Part shown: positions 1 to 5,478 of the stretch, piece by piece
Layout of the letters: every line of letters begins with the position of its first letter
Numbering within the stretch: position 1 is the stretch's first letter
Assembly (NCBI GenBank): GCA_021784255.1
Contig: JAJXSZ010000206.1
Span: forward strand, 1 to 5,478
Source: Pseudomonadota bacterium
GTDB taxonomy: Bacteria > Pseudomonadota > Alphaproteobacteria > Acetobacterales > Acetobacteraceae
Direction: 5' to 3'
Length of the DNA stretch: 5,478 nucleotides
Position numbers and translations under genes: made by a program
The notes under the pieces: model-generated
What the model was told of the DNA's origin: nothing
Databases searched by the model: none
What the model saw: only the letters and a program-made list of their open reading frames with translations

Positions 1-1944
1 GTTCGAGTGAAACCCGGCGATGGCGAATTCGTCGCCCAGCGCGCCGATGGCCCACGACAGCAGGGCAACGGCGGCGCGACTCACTTCGAGAACGGTTGCG
101 TCCGCGCCCGGCACCACGTCGTTGACGGACTGCGACAGATCGATCAACAGCAGAACGGCGATGTCGCGCCCATCGGTATGCGTGCGCATGTGGATGCGCG
201 GGTCGGGCCGCGCACCGGCGCGCAGGTCAATGAGGGCGCGCAGCGCGACGTCGAGGTCGAGTTCGGTGCCGTCCTCCTGGTACCGCAGGCGGGTGCGGTC
301 CTGCGGCTTGAGCAGATCGAGCAGGCGCTTGAGATGGCGCGCGATCGGCGCATGGCGCCGCAGCAAGGAATCGATGGCCGACGCATCGCCCGCCGGCTGC
401 AGCGTATCGTAGACACTCACCCAGTCCGGGCGATAGGCGCCCGCCGCTTCGTCCCATTCCGGATAGTGCCGCGGCGGCAGGGACTCCCCTTCCACCACCA
501 CGGTTCTCGGTTCGTCGAAGGAATCCTCCTCGTCTCCGGACTCGATATACGTCCACAGCAGGCGATTGTCGTCGCGATAGGGGACGACGGTGTTCACGAA
601 ACGCACCCGCGCCTGCTGATCGTCGGGACGGCGCGTGCGCGCCGCCCATTCCAGCGCCATCGCCGCCATTTCCCGGGTCGACGACTCCCCTGTCTGCAAG
701 GCGGCGCGGAACCGGTCGCGAAACGCGCACAGCACCGGATCCCGGTACGGATGGGCATCGTCGATCAACGCACGCGACAGACAGGCAAGGCGATGCCGCA
801 GGCAGGACTCCTGCGTCGGATCGCACTCGTCTTCGCCCGGAACCGGGTGCAGCTCCAGAAATGCGCGGCGCAGCCCCGGCAAGCGGCGCAGGGTCAGGAA
901 ATCGACGCGGCAGTCCTCGAAACATTCCACCGCCAGGCGCTGCATCGGGCTGAGGTTGTCGGCGACCAGCGTCCGGCTCCAGCGCCGGTGCGCGGCAAGG
1001 TGCGCCACCATGGCGCGATAGTGCTCGATTGCGGTCAGGCGGACCGGCGCCTGGGCTGCGCCCTTGCCGGATGCGGCCGCGGCCCGCAGCGCCCGATCGT
1101 GCACGTTGCGGCCCTGTGGCGGACCGCGCCAGTCGTCGAGCACCTCGGGCAGGCGCAGTCCGTCCGGCCGGCCGTACGGCTGCGTGATCGCCGCCGGTCC
1201 GTGGGCGCCGACCGCATAGGGAACCAGCGCAACCGCGTCATCCCAAAGGCCGCGCAAGGTCAACGCGAGGCGCCGCTCCACATCCACGAGCAGCGTGCCG
1301 TGGCGCTCGCGCTGCAGCAGCGCGCGGCTGTCGGGCGTCGCGAGCGCGAAGAAGTCGATCTGCCGTTGCGGATGGCGGCCATGCAGGCGGATGCCTTCGT
1401 CGACCCATCGGCGCAAACCCTCGACCGGCACGAGTTCCAGCAGGGTGGGAGCCTTGCCCAGGAACGTGGGCAGGCCGGGACTGGGCCCGGTGACATGGTG
1501 ACCGTGAATCGAGACGCTGGTGCGCTGCATCAGGTCGACGACCAGCGCGAGGTAATCCGCCAGCAGTTCGCCCGAAGGAAGCCGACGCGCCACGGCACCG
1601 AGCGTCTGCAGCAGCGCCGCGATCGCCCGCCCGTTGGGAGATTTCTGGAATGCCTGGATGGCGCGATCGAGCGGGCCGATCGCCGCCTCGCCTGCGAGGG
1701 CGGCGACCGTGGGCCAGGCTTCGAGAAAAGTGAGTACCGGCTCGACGCCGCGCCCGAGCCTGCCGAGGCGACCCGCCTGCGTGAGGTAGGCCTCCAGCCC
1801 GAGCGGGCTCAACTTGCGGATTGCCGCGTCGACGCAATCGTCGAACACATCGTCGATTGCATCGAATCGACAGTCGAGGCGATCACGGAGATCCTGGTGG
1901 CGCAGCCGTTTGCGCAGGGTCGCCGGGGGAGAAGAGGCGCTCAT
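1..1944 (-). CDS. cbbO: CbbO, von Willebrand factor A subunit of the RuBisCO activase (3' end outside window)
   Basis: CbbO is the adaptor of the CbbQO activase. A CbbO monomer sits on a CbbQ hexamer and docks onto RuBisCO through its von Willebrand factor A (VWA) domain, so that ATP-driven remodelling releases inhibitory sugar phosphates. The frame is open from ATG at 1944 to base 1 (648 codons). The protein begins MSASSPPATLRKRLRHQDL. A long helical, Arg/Leu-rich region is followed by an acidic stretch near residues 468-479 (ESGDEEDSFDEP). The VWA domain then starts near residue 595, with an intact MIDAS motif DLSQS (D602, S604, S606). Family members are usually about 750-800 residues, so roughly the last 100-150 are missing, including the remaining MIDAS residues. 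The start lies 8 bases after the cbbQ stop. No good Shine-Dalgarno is visible, which suggests translational coupling. NorD is a homologous alternative, but the RuBisCO context decides for CbbO. Confidence 0.93.
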   Translation of the reverse strand, partial: MSASSPPATLRKRLRHQDLRDRLDCRFDAIDDVFDDCVDAAIRKLSPLGLEAYLTQAGRLGRLGRGVEPVLTFLEAWPTVAALAGEAAIGPLDRAIQAFQKSPNGRAIAALLQTLGAVARRLPSGELLADYLALVVDLMQRTSVSIHGHHVTGPSPGLPTFLGKAPTLLELVPVEGLRRWVDEGIRLHGRHPQRQIDFFALATPDSRALLQRERHGTLLVDVERRLALTLRGLWDDAVALVPYAVGAHGPAAITQPYGRPDGLRLPEVLDDWRGPPQGRNVHDRALRAAAASGKGAAQAPVRLTAIEHYRAMVAHLAAHRRWSRTLVADNLSPMQRLAVECFEDCRVDFLTLRRLPGLRRAFLELHPVPGEDECDPTQESCLRHRLACLSRALIDDAHPYRDPVLCAFRDRFRAALQTGESSTREMAAMALEWAARTRRPDDQQARVRFVNTVVPYRDDNRLLWTYIESGDEEDSFDEPRTVVVEGESLPPRHYPEWDEAAGAYRPDWVSVYDTLQPAGDASAIDSLLRRHAPIARHLKRLLDLLKPQDRTRLRYQEDGTELDLDVALRALIDLRAGARPDPRIHMRTHTDGRDIAVLLLIDLSQSVNDVVPGADATVLEVSRAAVALLSWAIGALGDEFAIAGFHSN

Positions 1945-1952
1945 GGCGCCGA

Positions 1953-2756
1953 TCAAGCCAGAATTGCGGTGATGCTGTGCTCCAGCGTCTCGCGGATGTC
2001 GGCGTCGTCGGTGAGCGGACGCACCATCGCCATGCGACAGGACTCGGCCAGGGTCATGCCCTGGGCGACGAGATTGCCGGCATAGACCAGCAGGCGGGTG
2101 GAAATGCCCTCATCGAGTCCGTGCCGCTTCAACCGCCGCGCCGCGGCAGCGACCTGGACCAGGCCGCGGGCCTGCGCGGGGTCGAGGCCGGTTTCGCGGG
2201 CGACGATGCCGGTCTCCAGATCTTCCGACGGATAGTCGAAGTCGAAGGCGACGAAGCGCTGGCGGGTCGAGGTCTTGAGGTCCTTCATGACGCTCTGGTA
2301 TCCCGGGTTGTACGAGATGACCAGTTGGAAATCCGGGTGCGCGCGCACCAGCTCGCCCTTCTTGTCCAGGGGCAGGGTGCGGCGATAGTCCGTGAGGGGA
2401 TGAATCACGACCGTCGTATCCTGGCGGGCTTCGACCACCTCATCGAGGTAGCAGATGGCGCCGTGGCGCGCGGCAAGCGTGAGGGGGCCGTCGGTCCAGC
2501 GGGTTCCGCCCGGCTCGAGCAGGAACCGCCCGACGAGGTCGGCGGCCGTCATGTCCTCGTTGCAGGCCACGGTGACCAGCGGGCGGCCGAGTTTCCACGC
2601 CATGTGTTCGACGAAGCGCGACTTGCCGCAGCCCGTCGGCCCCTTGACCATCACCGGCAGTCGCGCACGGTACGCGGCCTCGAACTGGGCGACCTCATGG
2701 CCTTGCGGTGCGTAATAGGGCTCGGCGCCGATGCGCCAATCGTCGAGCTGATTCAT
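1953..2756 (-). CDS. cbbQ: CbbQ, MoxR-type AAA+ ATPase of the RuBisCO activase
   Basis: CbbQ is the cytoplasmic hexameric ATPase motor that, with CbbO, reactivates inhibited RuBisCO. The 267-residue length is typical of the CbbQ/NorQ family. Motifs appear in AAA+ order: Walker A GPTGCGKS at 39-46, Walker B ICYLDEV at 101-107 (D105, E106), a sensor 1 region VISYNPG with N150, candidate arginine-finger residues R165/R167 in STRQRF, and a sensor 2 type STR with R221. The C-terminal part from about residue 180 fits the CbbQ C-terminal helical domain. The ATG at 2756 gives the usual N-terminus (MNQLDDWRIGAEPYY). The bases before it offer only a weak Shine-Dalgarno (CGGA, about 5 bases upstream). 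The gene follows cbbM after a hairpin-rich spacer and leads directly into cbbO. NorQ is the closest alternative name; the RuBisCO neighbour makes CbbQ the better one. Confidence 0.96.
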   Translation of the reverse strand: MNQLDDWRIGAEPYYAPQGHEVAQFEAAYRARLPVMVKGPTGCGKSRFVEHMAWKLGRPLVTVACNEDMTAADLVGRFLLEPGGTRWTDGPLTLAARHGAICYLDEVVEARQDTTVVIHPLTDYRRTLPLDKKGELVRAHPDFQLVISYNPGYQSVMKDLKTSTRQRFVAFDFDYPSEDLETGIVARETGLDPAQARGLVQVAAAARRLKRHGLDEGISTRLLVYAGNLVAQGMTLAESCRMAMVRPLTDDADIRETLEHSITAILA

Positions 2757-2780
2757 TGCAATCCGACATCCGGTTTGAAA

Positions 2781-2804
2781 CCCCGCCCCTCAGGGCGGTA
2801 GGGG
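2781..2804 (-). repeat. Bulged GC hairpin upstream of cbbQ
   Basis: CCGCCC (2783-2788) pairs perfectly with GGGCGG (2793-2798) around a 4-base loop. After a 2-base bulge (TA), CC at 2781-2782 can pair with GG at 2801-2802. There is no T-run in either direction, so it is not a standard terminator. It lies 25 bases before the cbbQ ATG and may be an RNA stability or processing element. Its wording also resembles the end hairpins of IS200/IS605-family elements. Confidence 0.5.
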
Positions 2805-2809
2805 CCGAA

Positions 2810-2825
2810 CCCGGCATGCGCCGGG
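2810..2825. repeat. Small GC hairpin in the cbbM-cbbQ spacer
   Basis: CCCGGC (2810-2815) and GCCGGG (2820-2825) form a 6-bp inverted repeat around ATGC. It sits between the cbbM terminator and the bulged hairpin near cbbQ, making three stem-loops in a 139-base spacer. In DNA this GC-rich a single 6-bp stem could be chance; the clustering is what makes it worth listing. Confidence 0.35.
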
Positions 2826-2853
2826 GCGCGGCGTTTCCACGCTGCGGACCAAA

Positions 2854-2885
2854 AGAAATACGGCCGCGGAAGCGGCCGTATTTCT
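2854..2885 (-). terminator. Rho-independent terminator or attenuator after cbbM
   Basis: A perfect 14-bp stem (AGAAATACGGCCGC at 2854-2867 with its complement at 2872-2885) closes a 4-base loop, GGAA on plus and TTCC on the cbbM transcript. It starts 10 bases after the cbbM stop. On the minus strand the 3' arm ends in TATTTCT and runs into TTTGG, giving a short U-rich tail. Because cbbQ and cbbO follow in the same direction without a clear promoter, partial termination that lowers cbbQO expression is the likely role. It could also protect the 3' end of a cbbM-only mRNA. Confidence 0.82.
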
Positions 2886-2895
2886 CGAGCGCGCC

Positions 2896-4278
2896 TTAGC
2901 GATGCGCGCCCGCCAGCTTGTCCCGCCATCCCGGGAACAGCTTGTCCGCATCGTTCGGGAACGAGTCGAACGCGCGCGCGAACTCGCGGTGATCCTTGGC
3001 CCATTGGATCGGATCGGCCTTGGCCTTCCAGCAATCGTAGGCCTGACGCAGCGACATGGCGCCGGCCGCAGGCGAGTCAATGTGGCCATAGGAGCCGCCG
3101 CCGGCCGTGTTGATGACGTTGCCGTGGCCCAGGTTTTCGAAGAAACCCGGCAGGCGCAGCGCGTTCATGCCGCCCGAGATGATCGGCGTCGTCGGCTTCA
3201 TGCCGTACCACTCCTGGTGATAGGCCGGGCCGGTGAAGCTGTCACGCTCGATGATGTAGGCGATGGCGCGGTCGTCCTTCTCGCCTTCCATCTTGCCGTA
3301 GCCCATCGTGCCGACGTGGATGCCTGAAGCGCCCTGCAGGCGGCTCATCTTGGCGAGGACATAGGCGGTGTAGCCGCGCCTCGCGGAGGGTGAGGTCACG
3401 GCGCCATGGCCGGCGCGGTGATAGTGCAGATACTGGTTCGGGAAACTGCGCCGCGCCGTGGTGATCATGCCCGGGCCGCCGACGTAACCGTCGACCAGGA
3501 AGGCCACCTTGTCGGCGTCCGGCCCGAAGGCGCGCAGGATGAACTCGCCGCGGGCGATCATTTCGTGGTGGTCGTCGGCCGTGATGTTGGCGGAGAAGAT
3601 CTTGGCCTCGCCCGTCTTGTCCATCGCGCGCTTCATCGCGTCGTAGACCAGCGGAATCGTCCTGGCCAGCGGCGAGAACACCTGGTTGCCCTGGGGTTCG
3701 TCGTTCTTGATGAAGTCGCCGCCCAGCCAGAACTGGTAGGCCGCTTCGGCAAAGGGCTCGGGCCGCAGGCCGAGCTTCGGCTTGATGATCGTTCCCGAGA
3801 TGTAGCCGCCGTCCTGGACCGGGCGGCCGAGGATGCGCCACAGATCGGAGATGTCCTTGCTCGGGCCGTCGAACAGCTGGATCCCGCGCGGCGGCATGAA
3901 GAAGTCGTACATCTTCGCGTACGCGATGTCGCCCATGCCCTGGTTGTTGCCGATGGTCAACGTCAGGAAGGACACCAGCATCATCCGGCCGTCGATGATG
4001 TTGCGATCGAAGAGGTCCAGCGGATACGCGATCCGCATCTCTTCGGCCGCCTCGTCGATGAAATAGACGAGTGCATCGACGCCCTTGGTGAAATCGTCCG
4101 TCGTCGAGACCTCGACGTTCGTCCCGGTGGACGACTCGGCGGCAAAGTGCGCGGCGGCCTCGAGAAAGCCGACGCCCGCCTTCGGCTTCATCTTGTACGC
4201 GACGAGAATGTGCTTGCCGCCGCGAACCAGATCGTCTTCCCGCAGGCTCAGATCGGCATAACGATTGGACTGGTCCAT
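2896..4278 (-). CDS. cbbM: RuBisCO form II large subunit (ribulose-1,5-bisphosphate carboxylase/oxygenase)
   Basis: This enzyme fixes CO2 onto ribulose 1,5-bisphosphate to give two 3-phosphoglycerates, the key step of the Calvin-Benson-Bassham cycle. Form II works without a small subunit, and none is encoded here. The 460 residues keep Rhodospirillum rubrum numbering at every catalytic site: E48, N111, K166 in GTIIKPKLGL, carbamylated K191 with D193 and E194 in GGDFIKNDEP, H287 in HYHRAGHGA, loop 6 K329 in GTMGYGKMEG, and S368 in ISGGM. The C-terminus is about six residues shorter than in R. rubrum. The frame is open upstream to 4338. The ATG at 4278 is chosen because it gives the family N-terminus MDQSNRYADL and follows an AGGAG at ideal spacing. 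It is the first gene of the operon and is followed at once by a terminator-like hairpin. All active-site residues are present, so it should be functional. Confidence 0.99.
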   Translation of the reverse strand: MDQSNRYADLSLREDDLVRGGKHILVAYKMKPKAGVGFLEAAAHFAAESSTGTNVEVSTTDDFTKGVDALVYFIDEAAEEMRIAYPLDLFDRNIIDGRMMLVSFLTLTIGNNQGMGDIAYAKMYDFFMPPRGIQLFDGPSKDISDLWRILGRPVQDGGYISGTIIKPKLGLRPEPFAEAAYQFWLGGDFIKNDEPQGNQVFSPLARTIPLVYDAMKRAMDKTGEAKIFSANITADDHHEMIARGEFILRAFGPDADKVAFLVDGYVGGPGMITTARRSFPNQYLHYHRAGHGAVTSPSARRGYTAYVLAKMSRLQGASGIHVGTMGYGKMEGEKDDRAIAYIIERDSFTGPAYHQEWYGMKPTTPIISGGMNALRLPGFFENLGHGNVINTAGGGSYGHIDSPAAGAMSLRQAYDCWKAKADPIQWAKDHREFARAFDSFPNDADKLFPGWRDKLAGAHR

Positions 4279-4283
4279 CGATA

Positions 4284-4288
4284 CTCCT
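4284..4288 (-). promoter_or_regulatory. cbbM ribosome binding site
   Basis: AGGAG on the minus strand lies 5 bases before the ATG at 4278. It fixes the cbbM start downstream of the longer open frame. It is the only strong Shine-Dalgarno in the operon part of the window. Confidence 0.9.
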
Positions 4289-4313
4289 GATTTGTTGATA
4301 TGAAAAAAGGCTG

Positions 4314-4319
4314 ATTTTA
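4314..4319 (-). promoter_or_regulatory. Candidate -10 box of the cbbM promoter
   Basis: TAAAAT on the minus strand matches the sigma-70 -10 consensus at five of six places. It would start transcription near 4306, giving a leader of about 28 bases with the ribosome site. No good -35 hexamer is visible 16-18 bases upstream, as expected for a promoter needing an activator. The palindrome centred near 4355 would lie at about -50. Confidence 0.45.
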
Positions 4320-4346
4320 CTACAAGGACAAATATCACGAACCGTC

Positions 4347-4364
4347 CATAAACCGAGGTTTATG
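4347..4364. promoter_or_regulatory. Palindromic operator, probable CbbR (LysR-type) site
   Basis: CATAAACCGAGGTTTATG is a perfect inverted repeat with 8-bp arms and a 2-base centre. After one mismatch the match goes on for three more base pairs (CGT at 4343-4345, ACG at 4366-4368). It contains TAA-N8-TTA, which fits the TNA-N7/8-TNA pattern described for CbbR sites. It sits about 50 bases upstream of the inferred cbbM start of transcription, in the usual range for LysR-type activators, and could also act on the divergent transporter gene. The regulator gene itself is not in the window. Confidence 0.6.
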
Positions 4365-4407
4365 AACGACATCGCGACCGATCACGGGCTGGATGCCGCC
4401 CAATACC

Positions 4408-4420
4408 ATCACGCCGTGAT
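4408..4420. promoter_or_regulatory. Inverted repeat ATCAC-GCC-GTGAT before the transporter gene
   Basis: Five-bp arms flank a 3-base centre. The repeat runs directly into TATATT (4420-4425), a -10-like hexamer on the plus strand that would start transcription about 20 bases before the GTG at 4453. No matching -35 is seen. If the box is used, a protein bound here would overlap the promoter. The short arms allow a chance origin. Confidence 0.3.
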
Positions 4421-4452
4421 ATATTCCGCAGGCTCCGCGTCTGCAGAAGCAT

Positions 4453-5478
4453 GTGACTCGCTTGATCAACTGGCACCGTTACTCCAAAAAGCTACCGGCC
4501 TCGCAATTCCTCCTCCTGAACGCGGCCTTGGGAATCGGGCACGTCGTCGTGGTACTGGGTGCCGGCGCCTTCCTGCCCATCCTGCCGAACGTCGCGGCGA
4601 GCCTGGGCCGGGGCATGCCGTATGCGGTATGGGGACAGAGCGACTACGTGGCCGCGATGGCGGCGGCGTTCCTGATCGCGCGGCCGCTCATGCGCCGCTA
4701 CGGCGCCCGACACACCGCGCTGGGGGCCTACGTGCTGTTTGCGGCGGCCGGCCTTGCGGTCATCGCATCCCTGTCGGTCTACCCCCTGTTCACGGCGGCG
4801 CGCACCGTGCAGGGATTTGCCGCCGGCGCGAGCATCGCCCCGTCGCTCGCGCTCCTGCTCGAACAATACAAATCACACCACCACCGCACCGCCACCTCGC
4901 TCTGGACGCTCGCGACCTTCATGCCCTTTTCGGTCGGACCGGCCTTGGGCGGCTATTTCGGCTATGTGCTGGGCGACTGGCGCCTGATGTTCGCGGCGTT
5001 TTCCGCGGTGATGCTGGTGGTCGCGGGCGTCATCTGGGCGCTGACCGGCAACTCGACGCGCGATCCGGATGCGCCGCTCGGCCGGTTTTTCGGGTTGTTC
5101 GCGATCTTTTCGGCGGCGGTGCTGGCGATTCAGGAGCTCTACAACGTCGCCATCCTGAGCGACATGACCACCCACACGCTGTCGTCCTGGTGGATCGTGC
5201 TCGCGTTCCTGCTGCTCGCATGGCTCTTCTGGATCGCCAATGGGGAAAGCGAGACCCCGCTGATCCGCTTCTCCCTCTTCCGCCACCGCAACTACGCGTT
5301 CGGACTCGCGATGCTTTGCATTGCGTTCACCGGCATCCAGGGTTCCCTGGTGCAGTACGTCCTGCGCATCCAGAGCATCGAAGGCTATACCGCCTGGCAC
5401 GCCGGCCTGCTGTTCCTGCCGATCTTCGTCTTTTCCAAGCCGATGAGCCTGCGCGCCCACCACTGGATCCACCACGGC
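4453..5478 (+). CDS. Major facilitator superfamily transporter, DHA2 (EmrB/QacA-like), 3' end outside window
   Basis: This is an inner-membrane secondary transporter of the 14-helix proton-antiport drug-exporter type; the substrate cannot be told from sequence. The frame is open for 342 codons to the window edge. A short basic N-terminus (MTRLINWHRYSKK) precedes helix 1 at about residues 19-45. A motif A-like loop RRYGARH lies at 81-87, motif B R117-TVQG before the fourth helix, and motif C VGPALGGYFG at 161-170 followed by GDWR. After further hydrophobic segments comes ETPLIRFSLFRHRNY (267-281), a loop wording typical of DHA2 members. An in-frame stop at 4417-4419 limits the start. GTG at 4453 is the best choice, with a poor AGAAG ribosome site; TTG at 4462 is possible. 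Motif A lacks its usual Gly and Asp, with Arg at both places. It is divergent from cbbM, where a cbbR gene is often found, and no link to carbon fixation is shown. Confidence 0.88.
   Translation, partial: MTRLINWHRYSKKLPASQFLLLNAALGIGHVVVVLGAGAFLPILPNVAASLGRGMPYAVWGQSDYVAAMAAAFLIARPLMRRYGARHTALGAYVLFAAAGLAVIASLSVYPLFTAARTVQGFAAGASIAPSLALLLEQYKSHHHRTATSLWTLATFMPFSVGPALGGYFGYVLGDWRLMFAAFSAVMLVVAGVIWALTGNSTRDPDAPLGRFFGLFAIFSAAVLAIQELYNVAILSDMTTHTLSSWWIVLAFLLLAWLFWIANGESETPLIRFSLFRHRNYAFGLAMLCIAFTGIQGSLVQYVLRIQSIEGYTAWHAGLLFLPIFVFSKPMSLRAHHWIHHG

Noticed and set aside
7..2085. A 692-codon plus-strand open frame
   Set aside because: It is antisense to cbbO and part of cbbQ. Its composition is Arg/Gln/Ala-rich with no recognisable domain, while the minus strand has clear MIDAS and AAA+ motifs. 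It is a GC-rich shadow.
3406..4290. A 294-codon plus-strand frame opposite cbbM
   Set aside because: It is the antisense of a gene with every RuBisCO catalytic residue in place, and has no family features of its own.
4295..4323. A plus-strand promoter TTGATA with a -10 at TACTAC
   Set aside because: The -35 is good, but the -10 matches the consensus at only about half its positions, and it would lie about 130 bases before the transporter start.
4279..4338. A longer cbbM start adding 20 residues
   Set aside because: The extra residues are not seen in form II RuBisCO, and the AGGAG site points to the ATG at 4278.
4873..5475. A 200-codon minus-strand frame opposite the transporter
   Set aside because: It is hydrophilic and low in complexity (many Arg, Glu, Gln and His), the typical antisense of a membrane-protein gene. 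The plus frame shows transporter motifs B and C.

Overview
The window is GC-rich proteobacterial DNA carrying a form II RuBisCO operon on the minus strand and a divergent transporter gene on the plus strand. The RuBisCO has the same residue numbering as the Rhodospirillum rubrum enzyme. Its wording resembles, from memory, the CbbM of sulfur- and iron-oxidising chemolithoautotrophs such as Thiobacillus and Acidithiobacillus. The likely source is therefore an autotrophic beta- or gammaproteobacterium; this is inference, not a database result.

Layout in transcription order on the minus strand: cbbM (4278 to 2896, RuBisCO form II large subunit, complete), a 139-base spacer with three hairpins, cbbQ (2756 to 1953, MoxR-type AAA+ ATPase, complete), then after 8 bases cbbO (1944 to 1, von Willebrand factor A protein, cut by the window edge after 648 codons). 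CbbQ and CbbO together form the RuBisCO activase that strips inhibitory sugar phosphates from the CbbM active site, so the operon encodes an enzyme and its repair machine. A strong terminator-like hairpin lies just after cbbM. Only cbbM has a strong ribosome binding site. Both suggest that RuBisCO is made in large excess over the activase.

On the plus strand, a DHA2-type major facilitator transporter starts at about 4453 and runs off the right edge. It takes the place next to cbbM where a cbbR regulator gene is often found. The 174-base region between the divergent genes is AT-rich near cbbM. It holds a perfect 8-bp-arm palindrome fitting a LysR-type (CbbR) site, a -10-like box for cbbM, and a second smaller inverted repeat near the transporter start.

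The core genes are a known system, and I see no clearly undescribed one. The points worth a second look are the hairpin-rich cbbM-cbbQ spacer, the operator palindrome, and the neighbouring transporter with an altered motif A. No tRNA, rRNA, CRISPR array or intact mobile element was seen.
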